A stretch of 64,000 nt of DNA from Elusimicrobiota bacterium (lineage in GTDB: Bacteria; Elusimicrobiota; Elusimicrobia; UBA1565), in contig JACPXC010000019.1 in assembly GCA_016196755.1 (NCBI GenBank), positions 62,001 through 126,000 of the forward strand, written 5' to 3'. Under the pieces are notes generated by a model. The model ran no database searches, was not told where the DNA came from, and saw only the letters and a list, made by a program, of their open reading frames with translations. Positions 8,461 through 17,629 of the stretch are shown here, piece by piece; the stretch's first letter is position 1, and each line of letters begins with the position of its first letter. The position numbers and the translations under genes are program-made.

Positions 8461-9501
8461 TCATTGCGTCGGCTCCGGGATGGACAGGCCGTAGTTGTCC
8501 TTTCCCTTCACGGTGATCTTGCCGGCCAGCCCGGGCTTGACCGCGATGGCCCCCATGCTGAGCTCGAGGAACCGGCTGTTGTCGACGGTCAGCATCCCCG
8601 CTCCGACGAAGCCCACCCCGCACTGGTTGCGCTGGAGCAGGACGTTATCGAGCTTGACCTGGGCGTCGCCGAGGCGCACGCCGCAGCCCTGGTTGTCGCG
8701 CAGCTCCGAGCCGGATACGCTGACCTCGGCCCCGGTCAGCGCCAGGACGCCCGAGGAGCGGCTCCCGGAGACCGTGCTGCGCGAGAGCCTCACCCGGGCG
8801 AAGCGGCTCACGGCCAGGCCCGTGCCCTCCGGCGACTCGAGGCGGCCGCGCTCGATGGCGACGTTCACGTCGCTGCCCGTCGCCGTGACCGCCGCCTCCC
8901 GGCCGGTCACCGAGGTCAGCTGGATCGAACCGCGCGCGCCGGCCTCGATGAGCACGCCCACGCGCCCGGAGATCTCGGCCGAGACCAGCTGGAGGTTCGA
9001 GCCCACCGCCCAGACCCCTGTACCACTCGAGCGGATGGTCACCTGGCGCGTGGCCACCGTGCCGCCCGAGGCGTAGACCGCCGCGCCCCCGGCGCCGCCC
9101 TCGTTCTCGACGGTGAGGTTGATGAGCATGGCCGAGACCCCGGAGACGGTGATCGTCCGCGGCCCCGCGGCCGAGATGACGACGTCGTCCGGGGAACTCC
9201 CGCCGCCCCGCAGGACGACGTACTTCGTGAGCTCGATGGGCCCGGCGTAGCGCCCGGGCGGCAGGACGACCGTGGCCCCGGCGGCCGCCTGCGCCACCAG
9301 GGCGGCCAGGTCTCTCTCCGCGCGCACCGCGGGGCGCACGGGCGCGGGGAGCGGCGCCGCCGGCGGGGCCGGGGCGGGAACCGCGGGCGGGGAGGTGTAG
9401 ACCCCCGCCGCGTAGCTGCGGACGGTGTAGATCCCCGAGATCAGGGCCAGGATCGCCAGCGCCTGCACCCAGGCGTCCTCGTAGGCGCGCGGTTCGGCCA
9501 T
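8461..9501 (-). CDS. Membrane-anchored right-handed beta-helix protein
   Basis: 346 aa. A hydrophobic segment near residues 12-30 acts as an uncleaved anchor, followed by a Pro/Ala linker and then a long repetitive domain rich in Val, Ser, Thr and Gly with the rungs of a parallel beta-helix ('TVVLPPGRYAGPIELTKYV', 'VLRGGG', repeated 'S-G-x-G-V'). Such folds occur in pectate lyase-like enzymes and in passive carbohydrate- or protein-binding scaffolds; I see no clear catalytic residues. It lies one nt after the membrane AAA+ gene and 17 nt before the second ATPase gene, so it works in the same system. Confidence 0.75.
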   Translation of the reverse strand: MAEPRAYEDAWVQALAILALISGIYTVRSYAAGVYTSPPAVPAPAPPAAPLPAPVRPAVRAERDLAALVAQAAAGATVVLPPGRYAGPIELTKYVVLRGGGSSPDDVVISAAGPRTITVSGVSAMLINLTVENEGGAGGAAVYASGGTVATRQVTIRSSGTGVWAVGSNLQLVSAEISGRVGVLIEAGARGSIQLTSVTGREAAVTATGSDVNVAIERGRLESPEGTGLAVSRFARVRLSRSTVSGSRSSGVLALTGAEVSVSGSELRDNQGCGVRLGDAQVKLDNVLLQRNQCGVGFVGAGMLTVDNSRFLELSMGAIAVKPGLAGKITVKGKDNYGLSIPEPTQ

Positions 9502-9502
9502 A

Positions 9503-10621
9503 TCAGCAGCCCGCCGCCGAGATGCGCTGGGTCGCCGCGTCGAGCTCGAGGCGGACCTTGCGGTAGCCGTCGCGGCGCGCGGCCTCGATCGACGGCGTCG
9601 TCATCTCCTGGATGAGGCGGGCCACCTGGCGCACGCCGTAGTCGCTGAACTCGACGTTGCGGCGCACCGCCTCGACGAGGATCTCCGGCGAGGCGTAGTC
9701 GACCTCGATCCCGAACTGGCGCCAATGCCGGGCGATCTGCAGGCAGGCCACCTCGGCGATGGTGACCGGCGGCAGGGTGTCGAGGAATAGGATCTCGTCG
9801 AACCGGGCCAGGAAGGGCTTCTCGAAACCGCAGCGCGCCAGCGCCTCGCGCGCCCGGCCGGTCCGGGTCAACGGGTCGGAGGAGTCGGCCCAGATCGGGC
9901 GCAGGGCCTCCACCCCGGCGTTGCAGGTGGCAAAGAAGACGGTTGCGCCGAAATGCACGGTCTTGCCCGAGCTCTTCTCGCGGCACAGGCCGGTGTCGAG
10001 GATGTCGTAGAGGCAGTGGCGGACGTCGGGATGGGCCTTGTCGATCTCGTCGAAGATGACCACCCGATAGGGGGATTCGAGCACAGGCCGGGTCAGGGCG
10101 CCGCCCACCTCGAAACCGGGGTGGCCCGGCGGCGGACCCAGCAGGGTGAACACGTCGGCGTGGTCCTTGTACTGGTTCATGCGCAAAAGGACGGGCTCCT
10201 CCTCCGGGTAGATGGTCTTGGCCACCAGCTGGGCCATGAAGGTCTTGCCGGTGCCGGTCGGGCCGGCCAGGAGGAAGGAGCCCAGCGAGCGGCCGGGGCC
10301 GGCCAGGCGCAGGCCGCGCTGGATGCGGGTCAGGACCTGGTCGACGGCGGCGTCGTGGCCGCGCATCTCGCGCTTGATGCCGGGGGCGCAGATGAGCACC
10401 TCGCCGGCGTGCAGGCGCTGGAAGTCGACGGCCGCGTCGGCGCTGACCTGCTTGCGGCGCTCGCCGCGCAGCATCAGCAGGCGGGCCAGCAGGCCCACCG
10501 TGCTCACCGCGAAGATGATCGGCATGCTGAGCGGGAAGATCGAGTTGAGCTTGTGCAGCCCGGTGACGATGCCCACCAGAGCCAACAGGAGGAAAAAGGG
10601 GTGCAGGGTCATCGGTCCCAT
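9503..10621 (-). CDS. Membrane-anchored ClpB-D2-like AAA+ ATPase
   Basis: 372 aa from ATG 10621. Two hydrophobic segments at the N terminus (about 6-21 and 30-48) anchor it, then a linker and one AAA+ module: Walker A 'GPTGTGKT' (120-127), Walker B 'VVIFDEIDKAH', sensor 1 'FFATCNAG', a finger region 'FLARFDEILFLD' and a small C-terminal domain. A longer frame (to 10657) exists, but it would overlap the promoter TGGACA-N17-TATAAT, whose predicted start site falls on ATG 10621 itself. ATG 10612 is the alternative. It heads a five-gene operon running to 5938. Confidence 0.8.
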   Translation of the reverse strand: MGPMTLHPFFLLLALVGIVTGLHKLNSIFPLSMPIIFAVSTVGLLARLLMLRGERRKQVSADAAVDFQRLHAGEVLICAPGIKREMRGHDAAVDQVLTRIQRGLRLAGPGRSLGSFLLAGPTGTGKTFMAQLVAKTIYPEEEPVLLRMNQYKDHADVFTLLGPPPGHPGFEVGGALTRPVLESPYRVVIFDEIDKAHPDVRHCLYDILDTGLCREKSSGKTVHFGATVFFATCNAGVEALRPIWADSSDPLTRTGRAREALARCGFEKPFLARFDEILFLDTLPPVTIAEVACLQIARHWRQFGIEVDYASPEILVEAVRRNVEFSDYGVRQVARLIQEMTTPSIEAARRDGYRKVRLELDAATQRISAAGC

Positions 10622-10627
10622 CGCTGG

Positions 10628-10656
10628 ATTATAGACGGGCACCGTAAGGCTGTCCA
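10628..10656 (-). promoter_or_regulatory. Sigma70-type promoter of the AAA+ operon
   Basis: On the minus strand TGGACA (10656-10651), a 17-nt spacer and a perfect TATAAT (10633-10628). Six nt separate the -10 box from ATG 10621, so the transcript would be leaderless or nearly so. The divergent gene at 10679 starts 23 nt beyond the -35 box. Confidence 0.75.
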
Positions 10657-10678
10657 CGTGGCGAGCACCGCTCCGGTT

Positions 10679-11731
10679 ATGCCAGACTTTCTCATGCTCC
10701 TAACGGCGCTCATCCTACTCCTGGCAGGACCCGGCGCGGCCCAGCAGGACCCGACCGCCGCCGAGGACGAGACGCTGGTCCCCTGGACCCCCACGCAGGC
10801 CCCGGCGCGGCCCGTTCCGACCACCGAGGCCGTGGACCCGGCCCCGATCGGCCTGGACGCCTTCGCTCCCCGCTTCGGCGGCGACCGCAAGGCCTTCAAC
10901 CGAGAGCTCAACACCAAGCGCGACGCCGTCCTCCAGGCCCTCTCGCGCTTCACCAAGAGCGAGGGCGGCCGATTCGCCGACCTCCCGATGCTCGTCCTCC
11001 AGGGAAAGAGCCTGGTCGGCAAGGAAGTCGTCACCGCCGGCGCCCCGTTCTTCATCAACCTCCACGGCAGCCGGCCGAACCTGACCCTGGGCGACCACTT
11101 CGGCTCCGGGGCCCGCATGGCGGTGTCGATCGCCGGCCTGTCCGAAACTCAGCGCAAGGAAGTCCTGCGCTCGGACAACCTCAACAATACCTTGGCCGCC
11201 GTGAAGGGCCGGCTGGCGGTGACGCCCAAGGGGGAGCGCTATCTGGAGGCCTCGTCCTATGTCCGCCTCGGAGAACTGCCCACCAGCGTGGCGTTCTCCC
11301 AGGTCGTGCGCCAGCGCCTCCCGCTCGAGCCTACCGACGCGCCCGCCGTCCGCGGCCTCATAGACGCCGCGCGCGAGCGGCTCAAGCGCGAGCGCGGCCA
11401 CCGCTACGTCCCGCTCGAGGACCTTATCCTGGCTCCGTCGCGCTACAAGGGGCAGGACGTCTCGACGCTGGCCATCGCCGACCAGCCCGTGGCCACGGAG
11501 AAGGAGGCCTTCTTCTCCGCCCAGAACTACTGGGGGTCGCGCAGCACCATCCAAGTCCTCCTGAGCCGCCTCCCCTCCGAGGCCCAGATGGATGTTTTCC
11601 GTACCGCCTTCCCTCCAGCCGTGTTCGCCATCAAGGCGCAGGTCAGGACCACGTCGCAGGGGGCGTATTTCCTCGAGGCCGCGAAGGTGACCCGGGTCGG
11701 GCCGCTGGCGCCGCTCAGGGAGCTGCCGTAA
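10679..11731 (+). CDS. Secreted two-half (OB-like) protein, paralog 3 of 3
   Basis: 350 aa. Signal peptide 'MPDFLMLLTALILLLAGPGA', then a linker with 'VPWTPTQAPA' as in paralog 2, then two similar halves: 'LVGKEVVTAGAPFFINLHG' to 'RYLEASSYV', and 'YKGQDVSTLAIADQP' to 'GAYFLEAAKVTRV'. Phrases such as 'GKEVVTAG' and 'SQGAYFL' are shared with the copies at 3822-5941. It is divergent from the AAA+ operon and shares its upstream region, while the other two copies converge on the operon's end, so the operon is framed by its likely partners or substrates. No strong ribosome site is visible. Function unknown. Confidence 0.75.
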   Translation: MPDFLMLLTALILLLAGPGAAQQDPTAAEDETLVPWTPTQAPARPVPTTEAVDPAPIGLDAFAPRFGGDRKAFNRELNTKRDAVLQALSRFTKSEGGRFADLPMLVLQGKSLVGKEVVTAGAPFFINLHGSRPNLTLGDHFGSGARMAVSIAGLSETQRKEVLRSDNLNNTLAAVKGRLAVTPKGERYLEASSYVRLGELPTSVAFSQVVRQRLPLEPTDAPAVRGLIDAARERLKRERGHRYVPLEDLILAPSRYKGQDVSTLAIADQPVATEKEAFFSAQNYWGSRSTIQVLLSRLPSEAQMDVFRTAFPPAVFAIKAQVRTTSQGAYFLEAAKVTRVGPLAPLRELP

Positions 11732-13571
11732 AGCCGGCCGACAGGATAGGAAACCGAAACCACCCCCGCGGGTCCAGACTCTCGTCATCTAGGTGGAACG
11801 ACGGGGCGTAGCGCTCCCGCTTCCACTGGTTCCGGCACCAGAGCCGGTAGAACTTCCCCACCCACGTCCTCAGGCGCTCCGAATCGCACTCCGGGAATTC
11901 GACGGCTACGACGGCGGCAGTCTCCTCCGGTCCTCGCTTGTCGCGCACGAACGCGCGCTCGATGGCGTCGAGCACCGGATAGGGCATCAGATCGCCCTCG
12001 GAAGTCTGTCCAGGCTTGAGCTCCGGCGACGGCTTGAGCTTGGCGACTGACGCCAGAGCCGGGATCGCTCCCAGTCCTTCGGGACCAGTCGTTCCCATCC
12101 ACTCGAGCCAACGGAGCAAAAACGCCTTGTCGATGCCGGCGATCGGCGCCAGGCCGCCGGCCGTGTCGCCGTCCATCGTCGCATAGCCTACCGCGGCCTC
12201 CGATCGGTCGCTCGTGCACAGGAGCAGGGCGTTGCGCGCGTTAGCCAGGAGCCAGGGCCCCGGCGCCCTGACGCGCGCCTGGATGTTCTGAAGGGTGATG
12301 TCGTCGTCATCCCACGTGAGCGTCCGTCCCAGCGCCTTCTCGGCCCGTTTCGTGAAGCCCGCGACCAGGTCGTCGACCTCCCATTCCACGTGCGTCGCCC
12401 CCAACTCCGCCGCCACCGTGCGCGCCGACGCCCGCGTCGCCGGCGAGCTATGCTCCGTGCCCTGGAACACGGTCAGGAGCCCATCCTTGCGCCGCTCCGG
12501 CCCGAGCGCCAGCGCCGCCAGCGCCGCGGTCGCCGAGGAGTCCGCGCCGCCCGACAGCGACACGACGAACCCCGAACAGCCGCTCTTGCGCAGGTAGTCG
12601 CGAAGACCCAAGCTTACCGCGCGCGTGAACTCCTCCTCCTTGAGGCGCGGGCTCCGCTCCCAAGCCGCCAATGCCGGCGCCGCGGCTTTCGACGCCGCCA
12701 ACGCGGGCCAATCGAACGGGACGGAGACTGTCCCCTCGCCGCCCAGCTCCGGCTTGAACGAAGCCGTCTTCGCGCGCAGCATCCGGTTCACCTCCACGTC
12801 GACGTCGGCCCAGACGAGGGTCCCCTCCTCGCTCGAGAACCTCTCCCCTTCCGCCGCCACCGCCCCGGCCGTGGCGACGAGCAGAGCCCCGTCGTAGATG
12901 ACCCGCCCCGCCTCGTTTCCCAGCAGGTTCGCGTAGGCGTAGGCGACCCCGAACGCCCGCGAGCCCTCGGCGACGAAGCGCCGACGGGTCTCCTGCTTGC
13001 CGAAGGCGAAATGGCTGGCCGAGGGGTTGAGCAGGATGTCGGCGCCGCGCCTGGAGAGCGAGCCGCCGGGCCGCGCCGGCACCCAGGCGTCCTCGCAGAC
13101 CTCGAAGCCGACGCCCACCCCGCCGACCACGAGCAGCAGGTCGCCCATCGGCACGCCTTCGTGCAGGACCCGGGCCCCCGCCGGCCAGGCCTTGAACCAG
13201 CGCGGCTCGTAGTGGAGGCCGTCCCCGGCCAAGTTCTGCTTTGGGACCAGCCCCTCGAGCTTGCCGTCGACGAGCAGGGCGGCGGCGTCGAACAACGCCC
13301 CGCCGTGAAAGACCGGCAGGCCCACGCCGACCGCCATGCCTTCGGTGGCCGCGGCCAGCGTCTCCAAGGAGCGCCAGGCCGCGCGCTGGACGGCCGCCAT
13401 GTGGAAGGCGTCCTCGCAGCCGTAGCCCGAAAGGGCCAGTTCCGGCAGGCAGAGGATACTCACGCCGGCCGCTCTCGCTTGTTCCACGGCCTCTAGGCAG
13501 CGGCGCAGGTTTCCGGACCAGTCCAGCGGCGTCTGGTTGAGCGCGGCCGTCGCCAGCCGTATGAGCTTCAT
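11715..13571 (-). CDS. nadE: Glutamine-dependent NAD+ synthetase
   Basis: 618 aa, two domains. The N-terminal nitrilase-like glutaminase has the E-K-C triad: Glu44 ('[12 protein letters not shown]'), Lys111 ('VPKQNL') and Cys159 ('FEVCEDAW'). The C-terminal synthetase domain carries the P-loop 'SLSGGADSS' (near 340) and a conserved '[15 protein letters not shown]' segment. It makes NAD+ from deamido-NAD+, ATP and glutamine, the last step of the salvage route. It is the last gene of the seven-gene operon and overlaps pncB by 4 nt. The domain lengths are normal and no key residue is missing. Confidence 0.95.
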   Translation of the reverse strand: MKLIRLATAALNQTPLDWSGNLRRCLEAVEQARAAGVSILCLPELALSGYGCEDAFHMAAVQRAAWRSLETLAAATEGMAVGVGLPVFHGGALFDAAALLVDGKLEGLVPKQNLAGDGLHYEPRWFKAWPAGARVLHEGVPMGDLLLVVGGVGVGFEVCEDAWVPARPGGSLSRRGADILLNPSASHFAFGKQETRRRFVAEGSRAFGVAYAYANLLGNEAGRVIYDGALLVATAGAVAAEGERFSSEEGTLVWADVDVEVNRMLRAKTASFKPELGGEGTVSVPFDWPALAASKAAAPALAAWERSPRLKEEEFTRAVSLGLRDYLRKSGCSGFVVSLSGGADSSATAALAALALGPERRKDGLLTVFQGTEHSSPATRASARTVAAELGATHVEWEVDDLVAGFTKRAEKALGRTLTWDDDDITLQNIQARVRAPGPWLLANARNALLLCTSDRSEAAVGYATMDGDTAGGLAPIAGIDKAFLLRWLEWMGTTGPEGLGAIPALASVAKLKPSPELKPGQTSEGDLMPYPVLDAIERAFVRDKRGPEETAAVVAVEFPECDSERLRTWVGKFYRLWCRNQWKRERYAPSFHLDDESLDPRGWFRFPILSAGFTAAP

Positions 13572-14932
13572 GGCGCGGCTTCCTCTAAGTCGAGCTCGAG
13601 GCTGACCGGGTAGACGCGCGGGGACTTGAAGCGCAGGAGCTCTTTGGGCAGCAGTGCCAACTGCGTCTTGGCACGGGCACGGATGGCCGCCAAGTCGGGC
13701 GACGGACAGACCCGCTCGCCGTTGCGGAACACCGGCACGAGCAGGTCCTCATAGGGACTCTCCCCGTACGGCGGGCACCCGAGCAGGTCGAAGATGGCGT
13801 CATGGGAGGGGCGGCCCTCCTTGAAGAAACGCCGGACCTGCAGGGCCCCGGGATAGGACGATTTGCCCGCCTCGCTCGAGATCTTGCGGGTCCGCCGCCA
13901 CTCGCCGTGGAGCGTCTTTATCGCCGAGAGCTTATATACCCCGCCCAACGCCGCCTGGTCGCCGCCCGTGACCAGCCGGGTGCCGACGCCCCAAACGCCT
14001 ATCGGCGCCCCCTTCTCGACGAGTTCGGCGATACGATGCTCGTCTAAGTCGCTCGAGGCCGTTATCACCGCGTCCACGAATCCCGCCTCATCGAGGATGC
14101 GCCGCGCCTTGAGGCTCAGGTCGGCCAAGTCTCCCGAGTCGAGGCGCACGCCCGCCAGTCGGCGTCCGCGAGCCTTGAGCCATTCCCCCACCTCGACGGC
14201 ATGCCTGACGCCGGCTAAGGTGTCGTAGGTGTCGACCAGGAACGCGCAGTCGCCGGGCATCGCTTCGGCGTAAGCCTGAAAAGCCTCGAGCTCGTCGCCG
14301 AAGGCCATCACCCAGGAATGCGCATGCGTCCCGCGGACAGGGATCCCCAAAAGCTTGCCCGCCAGGAGGTTCGAGGTCGCCGCACACCCTCCAATATAGG
14401 AGGCCCTGCTTGCGCTCACCCCCCCGTCGACGCCCTGGGCGCGCCGCAGGCCGAACTCGAGCACCGGCGCCCCGCCGGCAGCCGCGGCCACGCGGGAGGC
14501 CTTGGTGGCGATCAGGGTCTGGAAGTTCATGATGTTGAGCAAGGCCGTCTCCAGGAGCTGGCACTGCAGGAGCGGCCCCTGCGCGCGCATCATCGGCTCC
14601 GGAGCGAAGATCGCCGTCCCTTCGGGGACGGCGTCTACGTCAAGCGAGAGCTTGAGGCCCTTGAGATAGGCGAGGAAGCCCGGCTCGAAGAGCCCCAGCG
14701 ACTTGAGGTAGGCCAGGTCGTCCTTCGTGAATCGGAAGGCCTCGATGTACTCGGCCGCCAAAGCCAAGCCGCAGGCCACGGCGTAGCCGCCGCCGAAGGG
14801 GTTCTTTCGGAAGTAGAGCTGGAACACGGCCTCGTCGTCGTGCCGGCCGGACTTCCAGTAGCCCTGCGCCATGGTCAGCTGGTACAGGTCCGTGAGCAGC
14901 GACAACGACGTGCCGTAAAGAGACCCGATCAT
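13568..14932 (-). CDS. pncB: Nicotinate phosphoribosyltransferase
   Basis: 454 aa. The N terminus ('[15 protein letters not shown]') and the region around '[20 protein letters not shown]' are diagnostic for bacterial NAPRTase; the catalytic-His region is recognisable in '[15 protein letters not shown]', and '[13 protein letters not shown]' is the PRPP-side motif. It converts nicotinate and PRPP to nicotinate mononucleotide, usually with ATP hydrolysis. The frame is open upstream, but ATG 14932 gives the exact family N terminus and an ATGA overlap with the kinase gene. No NaMN adenylyltransferase (nadD) is in the window, so that step must be encoded elsewhere. Confidence 0.95.
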   Translation of the reverse strand: MIGSLYGTSLSLLTDLYQLTMAQGYWKSGRHDDEAVFQLYFRKNPFGGGYAVACGLALAAEYIEAFRFTKDDLAYLKSLGLFEPGFLAYLKGLKLSLDVDAVPEGTAIFAPEPMMRAQGPLLQCQLLETALLNIMNFQTLIATKASRVAAAAGGAPVLEFGLRRAQGVDGGVSASRASYIGGCAATSNLLAGKLLGIPVRGTHAHSWVMAFGDELEAFQAYAEAMPGDCAFLVDTYDTLAGVRHAVEVGEWLKARGRRLAGVRLDSGDLADLSLKARRILDEAGFVDAVITASSDLDEHRIAELVEKGAPIGVWGVGTRLVTGGDQAALGGVYKLSAIKTLHGEWRRTRKISSEAGKSSYPGALQVRRFFKEGRPSHDAIFDLLGCPPYGESPYEDLLVPVFRNGERVCPSPDLAAIRARAKTQLALLPKELLRFKSPRVYPVSLELDLEEAAP

Positions 14933-15780
14933 AACCCCTCCATGCCGACGACGTGCAGCGGATGCTTCGACAGGCGGACCTCGGCCTGCGCGGCGAACGT
15001 GAAAGGCGTCTCCTCGAGCGAGTCGACCGCCACGATGCCCTCGGCGTCGTTGAGCGAGCGGACCTTGAGCGTCCGGTCCTTGGTGAGCACCCCCCGGCCC
15101 AGGCGCAGGCGCCCCCCTCTCGGGAAGGGCTCGGTCAGGACCCAGCGCGCGTCGGCCGTGAAAGGCTTCCCGTAGTGTCCGTACCAGCCCGTGGAGCCCG
15201 CCGGCGTGCTGACCAAGAGCCCCGAGGACTTGTGCTCCTCCTCGAGCTCCCCGACCCTCAGCACGTGCCGGCTCATGTGCTTGCGCTGCCGCTCGCCGAT
15301 GAAGAGCTCGCTGGTGGCCAGGCCGGCGAAGCGCCCGCCGACGCGCACCTCGAGCCGCGGCCACGCCGACACGCTCCCCCAGCCCGCGCGCAGCACGTCG
15401 GAGGCGGCCTCGAGCTGGCGCTCGTCGAGCTCGAGCAGCCCCCCGTGGCTGCGGACGCGGTCGGCGTTGACGCCCAGGATCGGCGCCTTGCGCAGGAAAT
15501 GCGAGACGTAGATGAAGTGGTTGTCCCCGCCCAGCGCGATGACGAGCGAGGCCTTGTCGATGCCGGCATCGACCATCTCCCGAGGGACCACCCGGCACTC
15601 GGGGAAGAGCTCCAACAGGCGCTGGCGGACGGCCAACTGCCTGTCGTGGGAGTCCACGATGACCCCCGCGCGGTCCCGGTACCAGGAGAGCAGCCTCTGG
15701 CGCGACCAGCCGAGACGCCGCTGGTCGTACTCGAGCTTGCTCTCCTTGGGCACCAGGACCGCGCGCCGCAGCCAGTTCAT
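14929..15780 (-). CDS. NAD kinase-like protein (atypical GGD motif)
   Basis: 283 aa. The NAD kinase core is visible: '[10 protein letters not shown]' (GGD at 84-86) in the place of the usual GGDGT, 'ILGVNADR' for the NxD segment, and '[15 protein letters not shown]', the hallmark S-T-P-x-G-S-T strand. The enzyme phosphorylates NAD(H) to NADP(H). The replacement of GGDG(T/N) by GGDNHF is unusual and could alter phosphate-donor use. The start at 15780 gives a 4-nt overlap with the vWA gene. Sitting between salvage genes and a signalling triad, it suggests joint control of NAD and NADP pools. Confidence 0.8.
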   Translation of the reverse strand: MNWLRRAVLVPKESKLEYDQRRLGWSRQRLLSWYRDRAGVIVDSHDRQLAVRQRLLELFPECRVVPREMVDAGIDKASLVIALGGDNHFIYVSHFLRKAPILGVNADRVRSHGGLLELDERQLEAASDVLRAGWGSVSAWPRLEVRVGGRFAGLATSELFIGERQRKHMSRHVLRVGELEEEHKSSGLLVSTPAGSTGWYGHYGKPFTADARWVLTEPFPRGGRLRLGRGVLTKDRTLKVRSLNDAEGIVAVDSLEETPFTFAAQAEVRLSKHPLHVVGMEGL

Positions 15781-16559
15781 GGCGTCCCGAACCCGCCCAC
15801 CGAGGCCGTGGTGAACTGCCCCGCGCCCTGGCTGGCCCGCACCGCCGACTGCGAGAACACCGCGAAGGCGCGACGGATCTCCCCGGCCCCCGCTCCGGGG
15901 GTCAGGATCCATTTGTCCTCGATCCCCATCTCCCGGAAGACCTTCCGGAAGTCGGTGCTGCCGTCGTCGACGCCCAGCGCCGCCACGATGTGGCGCTCGG
16001 CGCGCAGCAGGTCCTTGACCAGCGCCGCCACGTCCTTGGCCTTCGAGCGCGAGGAGCCCTCGTCGGCCCCGTCGCTGAGCAGCAGGGTCACGGTGCGCGC
16101 CGGCACGCCGGCCTCGGCGAACTGCCGGCACTTGGCCAGCACCGTCCCCAGGAGCACCACCGCCTGGTCATACAGGGGCGTCCCCAGATTCGGGTCGAAG
16201 TTCTTCGAGTCCATACGCACCGCGCCCGAGAGGCCGCAGTACGGGTAGAGCACCGTCCCGTTCAAGTAGCGGGTGTGCACCAGCACCCCCTCCTTGGACT
16301 TGGAGCCCGCCAGGGCGTCGAGCACGTGGTTGTGCCCGTCGCGCAGGGCCTGGGCGTTGCCTCCGAAACGTATGGAGCCCGAATCGTCAGGCATCATCGT
16401 CACCAGCAGGACCTCGCTGGCGGCGACGTCGTCGGGCAGCACCCCCAGCCCGGCCTGGATCTGCGCCCCCAGGTCCGGGATCGACAGGGCCGACATCGCG
16501 GCGTCGGACAGCTCCCCGTCGGCCTTCGCTCCGTTAAACAGCTCTTTCGGGTCGTTCAT
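15777..16559 (-). CDS. vWA-domain protein (TerY-like)
   Basis: 260 aa. A von Willebrand A domain with a complete MIDAS start, D-D-S-G-S ('[13 protein letters not shown]', near residue 55), a later Thr-containing loop ('NLGTPLYDQ') and the Asp loop '[12 protein letters not shown]'. The fold binds a divalent metal and partner proteins. Cytoplasmic, no signal peptide. With the PP2C and kinase genes of the same operon it matches the TerY-P triad described in tellurite-resistance-like signalling systems (family knowledge). It starts 11 nt after the hydrolase gene and ends in an ATGA overlap with the NAD kinase gene. Confidence 0.85.
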   Translation of the reverse strand: MNDPKELFNGAKADGELSDAAMSALSIPDLGAQIQAGLGVLPDDVAASEVLLVTMMPDDSGSIRFGGNAQALRDGHNHVLDALAGSKSKEGVLVHTRYLNGTVLYPYCGLSGAVRMDSKNFDPNLGTPLYDQAVVLLGTVLAKCRQFAEAGVPARTVTLLLSDGADEGSSRSKAKDVAALVKDLLRAERHIVAALGVDDGSTDFRKVFREMGIEDKWILTPGAGAGEIRRAFAVFSQSAVRASQGAGQFTTASVGGFGTP

Positions 16560-16570
16560 GGCATCCCCCC

Positions 16571-17629
16571 CTACAGCTCGATCCCCGGCCACGACTCCAC
16601 CGGGTCCGTCGACTTGACCAGCCGCATCCCCGCGTCGGCGAAGCGCTGGAAGGCCGCCTCGGCCTGGGCGGTGAAGTCCGCAACGAAGCCGCCCTTGCCG
16701 TCCGGCACCGTCACCGCCGACATGCAGTCGGTCAGGATGTAGACCTTGCGCGCCAGCGCCGGGTCCTGGGCGAGGATCTCGCCCAGCAGGTCGTCGATCG
16801 AGCTTTTCACGCAGTGGCTCGACGCCTGTCCCGCGATGACGACCGCGTCCGACGACAGCAGGGTCTTGAGGAACAAGGAGTTCCTCTGGGCCAGCGGCGC
16901 CCCGTCGTGGCGCGTCAGCACCTCCGGGCGCAGCACCGAGTAGTTCTCGGTCAGGGCGTTGCCGCCCTTGACCTCGACCCACGACTGCGCCCCGCGCACG
17001 AAGGAATGGAACATGCGCGCCTCGTGCAGGACGCCGGTCAGGGCGTGACCATCCGAGCCCAAGAGGCAGTGCGGCGGCCAGAGGTAGAGCTTGTATTTCC
17101 CGGCCTTCTCGAGCTCGGTGCAGTAGTGCAGGGCCTGCTTCACGAGCCAGGAGTAGTTCCCCCCGCACAGCCACTTGGCTACCGCCGGCGACGGCCGCAC
17201 CTCCCCGCGTCCCACCTCGTCGGCGGTGATCTCGCGGAACGCGCCCAACGGGCGGTCCTCCCGGTCGATCCAGAACGACGGGAAGAAGATCTGATAGGCG
17301 AAGTGCGTGTCCATCGTCGTCGTCACGTTGGTGATCCGACCCAGCTCGCGGTACATGAACTCCGCGATGCGGCGGCTGTCGGCGATCGCCCCCTGTCCCG
17401 AGCGGCCCGCGACGTAGAGCGTGCCCCCCGGGAAGCAGAAGTCCTTCTGCGCGTCGATGAGGAGGAGATGGATGCCGAAGCGGTCCGAGGCCGCGGGCAG
17501 GATGCCCTGGCTCCGGCGCCACTCCGACGCCTCCGTGAAGAGCTTCTGCTGGTCCGGCCGGTACTCCCACCTCGCGGCGTTGGCCGGGTCGTAGAACCCC
17601 GGCAGGGCCGACGGTGCCTTGACGATCAT
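16571..17629 (-). CDS. Nicotinamidase-like cysteine hydrolase (isochorismatase fold)
   Basis: 352 aa, much longer than ordinary PncA (about 200). Catalytic Asp59 is in 'LLLIDAQKDFCFPGG', a metal-binding D-x-H follows in 'TTTMDTHFAYQ', the Lys is in 'VEVKGGNALTENYS', and the nucleophile Cys with its cis-peptide motif is in 'VIAGQASSHCVKSS'. The extra length is an N-terminal extension of about 50 residues plus inserts. Nicotinamide deamidation to nicotinate would feed directly into pncB and nadE of the same operon, which is why I prefer nicotinamidase over other isochorismatase-fold hydrolases. ATGA overlap with the kinase gene. Confidence 0.75.
   Translation of the reverse strand: MIVKAPSALPGFYDPANAARWEYRPDQQKLFTEASEWRRSQGILPAASDRFGIHLLLIDAQKDFCFPGGTLYVAGRSGQGAIADSRRIAEFMYRELGRITNVTTTMDTHFAYQIFFPSFWIDREDRPLGAFREITADEVGRGEVRPSPAVAKWLCGGNYSWLVKQALHYCTELEKAGKYKLYLWPPHCLLGSDGHALTGVLHEARMFHSFVRGAQSWVEVKGGNALTENYSVLRPEVLTRHDGAPLAQRNSLFLKTLLSSDAVVIAGQASSHCVKSSIDDLLGEILAQDPALARKVYILTDCMSAVTVPDGKGGFVADFTAQAEAAFQRFADAGMRLVKSTDPVESWPGIEL

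Noticed and set aside
9503-10657. Longer start at 10657 for the membrane AAA+ ATPase
   Set aside because: It would place the start codon inside the -35 box of a convincing promoter.
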